The notes beneath the pieces were generated by a model. It worked only from the letters and a program-made list of their open reading frames with translations, was not told the origin of the DNA and did not search any database. From JAICIG01 sp035532215 (GTDB taxonomy: Bacteria > Planctomycetota > Planctomycetia > Pirellulales > JAICIG01), in NCBI GenBank assembly GCA_035532215.1, contig DATKRK010000344.1, forward strand, positions 1 to 9,602: 9,602 nucleotides of DNA, written 5' to 3'. How positions within the stretch are numbered: the first letter of the stretch is position 1; every line of letters starts with the position of its first letter. The position numbers and the translations under genes are program-made. Below are positions 6,607 through 9,602 of the stretch, in pieces.

Positions 6607-7100
6607 TCAATAGTTATTATTCGTCGGATTATACCAAATGCTCGGCCACGGGCCGGCGTACGGGCTCATATTGGAGCCATCGGGCGGCCGGTACGCCTGG
6701 AAGGCAAAACGCATTTCGACGGGCCGCGTCCTCGGCCCTATGATCACGAGTTTGACAAGCCCCGCGAGCATCAGGTTGTGTGCGTTATAGGCGGCAGCGA
6801 GGTCATTGGCGCCTGTCCCATTTTTCTCAATCACCTGATTGATCCAGTACGAGATCCACTTTCCGCTCATTTGCGTTCCATATCCCTTTGTGTCGCCCAA
6901 CTTGGCTTTCCTCCCCCCCTTTGGCTTCGAAGATGCCCCAGACGCCCGAGGAACTCTGTTGGGCGATCTGGTCGGGGCCTTGATTGTCGTGGATCGAGAG
7001 CGAGACGCCCTCGAACCCCAGCGCCCGAATCACCAGCGCTGTGCCCATCTCTCCGATCAACTCCTGGATATCGTTGGGTTTGGCGCCGAATGCCTTCGTG
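6607..7100 (-). pseudogene. C-terminal PD-(D/E)XK-like nuclease toxin domain, 5'-truncated and frameshifted
   Basis: Reading down from about 7100, the minus strand encodes AKPNDIQELIGEMGTALVIRALGFEGVSL, then DNQGPDQIA (Asp codon at 6973-6971) and VWGIFEAKGG (Glu 6928-6926, Lys 6922-6920). This D...ExK pattern is that of restriction-endonuclease-fold toxins. Directly after the Lys, a run of seven G (6919-6913) shifts the frame; removing one G joins it to KLGDTKGYGTQMSGKWISYW and on to the stop at 6609-6607. The continuing KLG...G.QMS..W block is typical of such toxin tails. The toxin's N-terminal delivery, repeat and processing parts are missing because at about 7085-7104 the sequence becomes nifS on the other strand. 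The downstream immunity gene starts 9 bp on. Without the shift this would be a credible toxin domain; as written it is broken. Confidence 0.65.
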
Positions 7101-7457
7101 ACGGGCGACCCGAGCAATCGTCTCCCCAATACCGCCAACATTGCTTTTGAGTACATCGAAGGTGAATCGATCCTCCTCATGTTGAACAAGGAAGGCATTG
7201 CCGCGTCGAGCGGATCGGCCTGCACTTCGGGGTCGCTGGAGCCGTCGCACGTGATGCGCGCGATGGGCATTCCTTACACGGCGGCGCACGGCACCGTGCG
7301 CTTTTCGCTGTCGCGTTACAACACGATGGACGAGATCGATCGCGTAGTAGCGGCGGTGCCGCGCATCGTCGCCCATCTGCGTTCCTTGTCGCCGTACTGG
7401 AGCGGAGATGCGCCGGCGGTCGATCACGAGCGCGCCTTTGCTCCGACGTTTGCGTAG
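7101..7457 (+). pseudogene. nifS: NifS cysteine desulfurase, C-terminal quarter only
   Basis: NifS is the PLP-dependent cysteine desulfurase that supplies sulfur for nitrogenase Fe-S clusters through NifU. Only the last about 117 residues of some 400 remain, from VTGDPSNRLPNTANIAFEYIEGE to the end at 7457. The loop with the catalytic persulfide cysteine is intact (SSGSACTSGSLEPSH, Cys codon 7221-7223), followed by AAHGTVRFSLSRYNT and HLRSLSPYWS. The PLP-binding lysine and the whole N-terminal large domain are absent; upstream of about 7100 the DNA is a toxin tail on the opposite strand. Open frame exists back to 6984 but is antisense to the toxin. There is no plausible start codon with homology, so this is a dead remnant. 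nifV follows 134 bp later. Confidence 0.88.
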
Positions 7458-7502
7458 TACGGATTATTCATCAGCCTAGCGAAAACGGCGCACACTGCGT
7501 AG

Positions 7503-7522
7503 CAGAATTCGTGAGAATTCTG
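7503..7522. promoter_or_regulatory. Perfect 8-bp inverted repeat, candidate operator in the nifS-nifV spacer
   Basis: CAGAATTC, a 4-base loop GTGA, and GAATTCTG form a perfect dyad. Each arm holds a GAATTC palindrome, the two centred 10 bp (one helical turn) apart. It lies 70 bp upstream of the nifV start in an otherwise featureless 134-bp spacer (7458-7591). No T-run follows, so it is not a classical terminator; a dimeric regulator site fits better, but no known consensus is recognised. Confidence 0.4.
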
Positions 7523-7591
7523 GCCGTAACTCGCGACGACGACCGGACTTCTCAAGAAGTCGGTTACGGGCTCGGCAGAGAGATTTTGACC

Positions 7592-8008
7592 ATGCGCACC
7601 ATCATCCTCGACGACACAACGCTCCGCGACGGCGAACAGTCGGCCGGCGTCGCTTTCACGCTGGACGAAAAAGTCGCCATTGCCCGTGATCTCGACGCCG
7701 CCGGCGTGCCGGAGCTGGAAGTCGGCATTCCGGCGATGGGTGAAGAAGATCGCGAGAGTATTCGGGCTGTCCGTGCGGCCGGTCTCCGCGCCCGCCTGGT
7801 CGTCGGGTGCCGCATGCACGAGCGCGATCTGCGTGCCTGTCGAGGCCTCGGTGTAGACATGGTGGACCTGTCGATCCCCGTTTCCGACCAGCAGGTGCGC
7901 CACAAGCTCGGCTGGGACCGCGCCAGGGTGCTGCGCCAGGTGGCCACGCTCGTCGACCGCGCTCTCGATGAGGGACTGCAGGTCTGCGTCGGCGGCGAGG
8001 ACGCCTCG
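7592..8008 (+). pseudogene. nifV: NifV homocitrate synthase, N-terminal third
   Basis: NifV condenses acetyl-CoA with 2-oxoglutarate to homocitrate, the organic ligand of FeMo-co. Residues 1-139 of the fusion show the family start: IILDDTTLRDGEQSAGVAF with the metal- and substrate-binding R-D-G-E-Q, VPELEVGIPAMGEEDRE, VDLSIPVSDQQVRHKLGWDR and VCVGGEDAS. The normal continuation (R-A-D in relatives) and everything after it is missing, including the HxH metal ligands and the C-terminal regulatory/catalytic parts, so no homocitrate would be made. Confidence 0.9.
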
Positions 8009-8437
8009 GTCCGCACGCTCCGCGACGACGGCACTTATCCCGGCACGTCCGTGGGCGAGGTGCTGGTGCGCGAGGGGAGTGTCGGCCAGGGCCGCAACGT
8101 CGGCGCCTACCTGCAAGACCACGTCATCTACGCGGTCCACTTCTTCGAAGTGGACCGGATCGTCGGCTGTTGCGAAGAAGAGTTGATCTCCGCCGACGAG
8201 TCCTGGATGCCCACCCGCTTCCTGTTCCGCGATAAGGTGGCCGCTCGCGTCCCGCTTGGCGTGCAAGGCCGCGTGGTCGTTGCGGTCGGGACCGAAGGCG
8301 AGGTGCTGCGGGTGCTGCGCCATGCTCCCGGCGGCCCGGCGTACCAGGTGTATTTCGACGGGCGCACTTTCATCGTGCCCGAAAACGCTCTTGATGCTCC
8401 CAAGGAGACCGCGGATGTTGCCGCCGCTGACGCCTGA
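7592..8437 (+). CDS. NifV'-NifZ' in-frame fusion ORF
   Basis: 281-codon frame in which the first half of homocitrate synthase (codons 1-139) runs directly into NifZ (codons 140-281). The joint falls at GEDAS-VRTLRDDG, around 8008. Start ATG at 7592 is preceded by a purine-rich AGAGAG about nine bases upstream; open frame extends to 7511 without homology. nifV and nifZ are near neighbours in many clusters, so one deletion removing the 3' part of nifV and the first few codons of nifZ explains the fusion. The stop overlaps the start of hesA by 23 bp. The NifZ half could conceivably still fold as a passenger; the NifV half could not act as an enzyme. Confidence 0.8.
   Translation: MRTIILDDTTLRDGEQSAGVAFTLDEKVAIARDLDAAGVPELEVGIPAMGEEDRESIRAVRAAGLRARLVVGCRMHERDLRACRGLGVDMVDLSIPVSDQQVRHKLGWDRARVLRQVATLVDRALDEGLQVCVGGEDASVRTLRDDGTYPGTSVGEVLVREGSVGQGRNVGAYLQDHVIYAVHFFEVDRIVGCCEEELISADESWMPTRFLFRDKVAARVPLGVQGRVVVAVGTEGEVLRVLRHAPGGPAYQVYFDGRTFIVPENALDAPKETADVAAADA
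8009..8437 (+). pseudogene. nifZ: NifZ, P-cluster maturation protein, missing its first few residues
   Basis: Residues 140-281 of the fusion match both halves of NifZ. The first is VRTLRDDGTYPG...GEVLVREGSVG...VGAYLQDHVIYAVHFFEVDRIVGCCEEELI, and the second is FRDKVAARVPLGVQGRVVVAVGTEGEVLRV...YQVYFDGRTFIVPENAL. NifZ helps form the second P-cluster of the MoFe protein. Only about 10-15 N-terminal residues appear lost, so this is the least damaged of the joined pieces, but its own start codon and ribosome binding site are gone and it depends on the nifV start. Confidence 0.85.
8402..8407 (+). promoter_or_regulatory. Shine-Dalgarno of hesA inside the nifZ end
   Basis: AAGGAG with a 7-base spacer to the ATG at 8415. 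It decides the hesA start, which lies in a different frame from nifZ and 23 bp before its stop, and implies coupled translation. Confidence 0.7.
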
Positions 8438-8945
8438 CGAACGACTGCGCTACGACCGGCAAATCGGGCCGGGCGTACTCACCGACGCGGGGCAACGCCG
8501 CCTTAAGGCCGCGACGGCGCTGGTCGCCCGCGCGGGCGGCGTCGGCGGACCGGCGGCCCTTTCACTCGTGCTGGCCGGCGTGGGCCGAGTCATCATCGCA
8601 CATCCAGGCGAACTCGAATCGCCCGATCTCAATCGACAAATTCTCGGCTCCGAGAGAGGCCTGGGCTTCCCGCGGGCCTCTCAATTCGCCGCGCATCTGC
8701 GGACCATGAGCTCCTTCGTGACCATCGAAGAGATCGACCATGAACTCAACGACGACGAGGCCGACGAGCTGGCTGGCCGGGCCGACGTCGTTCTGAGCTG
8801 CGCCGCCGATTTCGGTCGCAGGCTGATTTTGAATCGAGCGGCACATTCTGCCAGGATTCCGTTTATCGATGCCGCTCAGTGGGGAATGACCGGTTCGCTG
8901 GTCGTGAGCGATGGACGGACGACCCCCAGGGCGATTGCATCATAA
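8415..8945 (+). pseudogene. hesA: HesA/ThiF/MoeB-like E1-type adenylyltransferase, cut by an IS element
   Basis: 176 codons matching the N-terminal two thirds of nif-cluster HesA: LTPDERLRYDRQI, the nucleotide-binding turn ARAGGVGGPAALSL (residues 38-51), GVGRVIIAHPGELESPDLNRQIL, ADVVLSCAADFGRRLILN and IPFIDAAQWGMTG. HesA proteins resemble MoeB/ThiF, which adenylate the C-terminus of small sulfur carriers; in nif clusters they are linked to molybdenum or sulfur supply. Homology stops at about residue 170. The last codons (RAIAS and TAA) come from the end of the ISAs1-type element starting at 8927, so the CxxC zinc region and C-terminal part are absent. Start chosen from the AAGGAG site. A normal protein would be about 250-270 residues. 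Confidence 0.8.
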
Positions 8946-9602
8946 GTCATTGTCCGACTAGCACTTTCTCGAGGTAGTCCTCGTCCAAGGCGGCGAGGAG
9001 GCGTTTGTTCTTGATGCCGACCTTTTCGCTCGTCTCGTTCTTCAGCAGGCTCAGTGCGGCGCGACGCAACGCGCTAAAGTTCTCGTCGGCGCGTCCTTTG
9101 CGGATGCGGCATTGGTCCTCTTGGAACGTCACGTCGAGCTGCCAGTGCAAGCGATTTTCGATCCCCCAATGACCGCGCACCGCTTCGCCGAAGCGAACGG
9201 CGGAAAGGTATTTGTTGAGAATGAAGTAGCGCGTCTCGCAACTCGTGGTTCCCTTGCGAGCCGTGACGTTCATGGCCATCCCGATGGCCTTCAACTTCGG
9301 CCAGCGCTCGCGGTCGGGAAGGTCGTCGGGAACAGGACAGATGAAATAATAACGCTGCTCCTTTCGGCCGTGTCCCTTTTCGTTCGTCTCGTGCCGGCGC
9401 ACCGGCGTGCCGTCGAACTCGTCCCCGAAGTGGACCTCGAAATGGTGCTTGATGCCCTCGGACAACGTCGGCTGGTTGCCTTTCACGGCCAGACAGTAGT
9501 CCGCCTTCGCCGCCACGATGGTCCGGGCGATTTCCACCTGGCAGCCCATCGCGTCGATGGTCACCAAAGAGCCCGTAATTTCCAGCATTTGCAGCAATTT
9601 CG
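8927..9602 (-). mobile_element. ISAs1-family insertion sequence, one end, inserted in hesA
   Basis: The element covers the transposase gene plus about 20 bp on its 3' side. The left terminus is placed at CAGGGCGATTGCATCATAA (8927 onward), because hesA homology ends there and ISAs1-family ends commonly begin CAGGG; this is partly from memory. The other end, the matching inverted repeat and any target duplication lie beyond the window, so the boundary is approximate to a few bases. Confidence 0.65.
8947..9602 (-). CDS. ISAs1-family transposase, C-terminal part, continues past the right edge
   Basis: About 218 codons of a protein usually near 370, open at the right edge. Visible DDE-type features are SLVTIDAMGCQVEIA (first catalytic Asp), ADYCLAVKGNQ, HETNEKGHGRKEQRYYF, TRYFILNKYLSAVRF, and the signature RGHWGIENRLHWQLDVTFQED with the catalytic Glu, then RRAALSLLKNE. 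The end EDYLEKVLVGQ is typical. The TTG at 9597 is not the real start: the frame is open and homologous through it to 9602. The C-terminal domain is intact, so the copy may be functional if the rest is present. Confidence 0.92.
   Translation of the reverse strand, partial: KLLQMLEITGSLVTIDAMGCQVEIARTIVAAKADYCLAVKGNQPTLSEGIKHHFEVHFGDEFDGTPVRRHETNEKGHGRKEQRYYFICPVPDDLPDRERWPKLKAIGMAMNVTARKGTTSCETRYFILNKYLSAVRFGEAVRGHWGIENRLHWQLDVTFQEDQCRIRKGRADENFSALRRAALSLLKNETSEKVGIKNKRLLAALDEDYLEKVLVGQ

Noticed and set aside
7521..7536. Sigma54 -24/-12 promoter upstream of nifV
   Set aside because: TGGCC is followed by GC at the wrong spacing (N9 instead of N10) and without the TTGC context.
7424..8323. Minus-strand open frame (299 codons) opposite nifV-nifZ
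   Set aside because: The plus strand holds clear NifV and NifZ sequence; the antisense translation has low-complexity character.
8450..8470. Altered HesA nucleotide-binding turn (RAGGVGG in place of GAGGLG) as a loss-of-function mutation
   Set aside because: Nif-type HesA proteins commonly vary at the first glycine of this turn, so it is not by itself a sign of decay.
1..9602. CRISPR array, tRNA or rRNA genes
   Set aside because: No regularly spaced repeats and no cloverleaf or conserved rRNA sequence were seen on either strand.

Overview
The window carries parts of a molybdenum-nitrogenase (nif) gene cluster, broken up and interrupted by unrelated DNA. GC content is high. The two transposase types (a DD35E integrase-core transposase of a kind abundant in planctomycetes, and an ISAs1-family transposase) together with a polymorphic-toxin module suggest a planctomycete or similar environmental bacterium. 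The host is an inference from protein style only; there is no taxonomic marker in the window.

Layout, left to right. (1) 1-140: an unidentified fragment joined to nifK. (2) 139-3223, + strand: nifK without its first 93 residues, then intact nifT, an intact NafY/NifY-type cofactor-carrier gene and a small conserved nif-associated gene, then the N-terminal third of nifE. (3) 3224-3994: the nifE frame continues without a stop through most of a nif-specific ferredoxin and then through the catalytic half of a DD35E transposase, giving one 424-codon chimeric ORF. (4) 3995-4528: no protein gene; the minus strand of about 4090-4446 looks like the 5' end of a group II intron that has lost its reverse transcriptase and 3' domains. 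(5) 4529 to about 7095, minus strand: a polymorphic-toxin tail (PD-(D/E)XK-like nuclease with a one-base frameshift), an all-helical probable immunity protein and an ankyrin-repeat protein, tightly spaced. (6) About 7100-8926, + strand: nif again, with the C-terminal quarter of nifS, an in-frame nifV'-nifZ' fusion and hesA. (7) 8927-9602: an ISAs1-family element inserted into hesA and running off the right edge.

In an intact cluster these genes would supply the nitrogenase beta subunit (NifK), FeMo-cofactor assembly and carriage (NifE, NafY, NifV homocitrate synthase), P-cluster maturation (NifZ), sulfur mobilisation (NifS) and electron transfer (ferredoxin). Here each catalytic or scaffold gene has lost essential residues: a P-cluster cysteine in NifK, the C-terminal two thirds of NifE, one cluster cysteine in the ferredoxin, the PLP-binding part of NifS, the metal-binding HxH part of NifV and the CxxC part of HesA. 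As written, the locus could not support nitrogen fixation. The two explanations are a genuinely decaying nif island, riddled with deletions and mobile elements, or a chimeric assembly. Three of the joints preserve frame, which is notable under either explanation; read mapping across each joint would decide.
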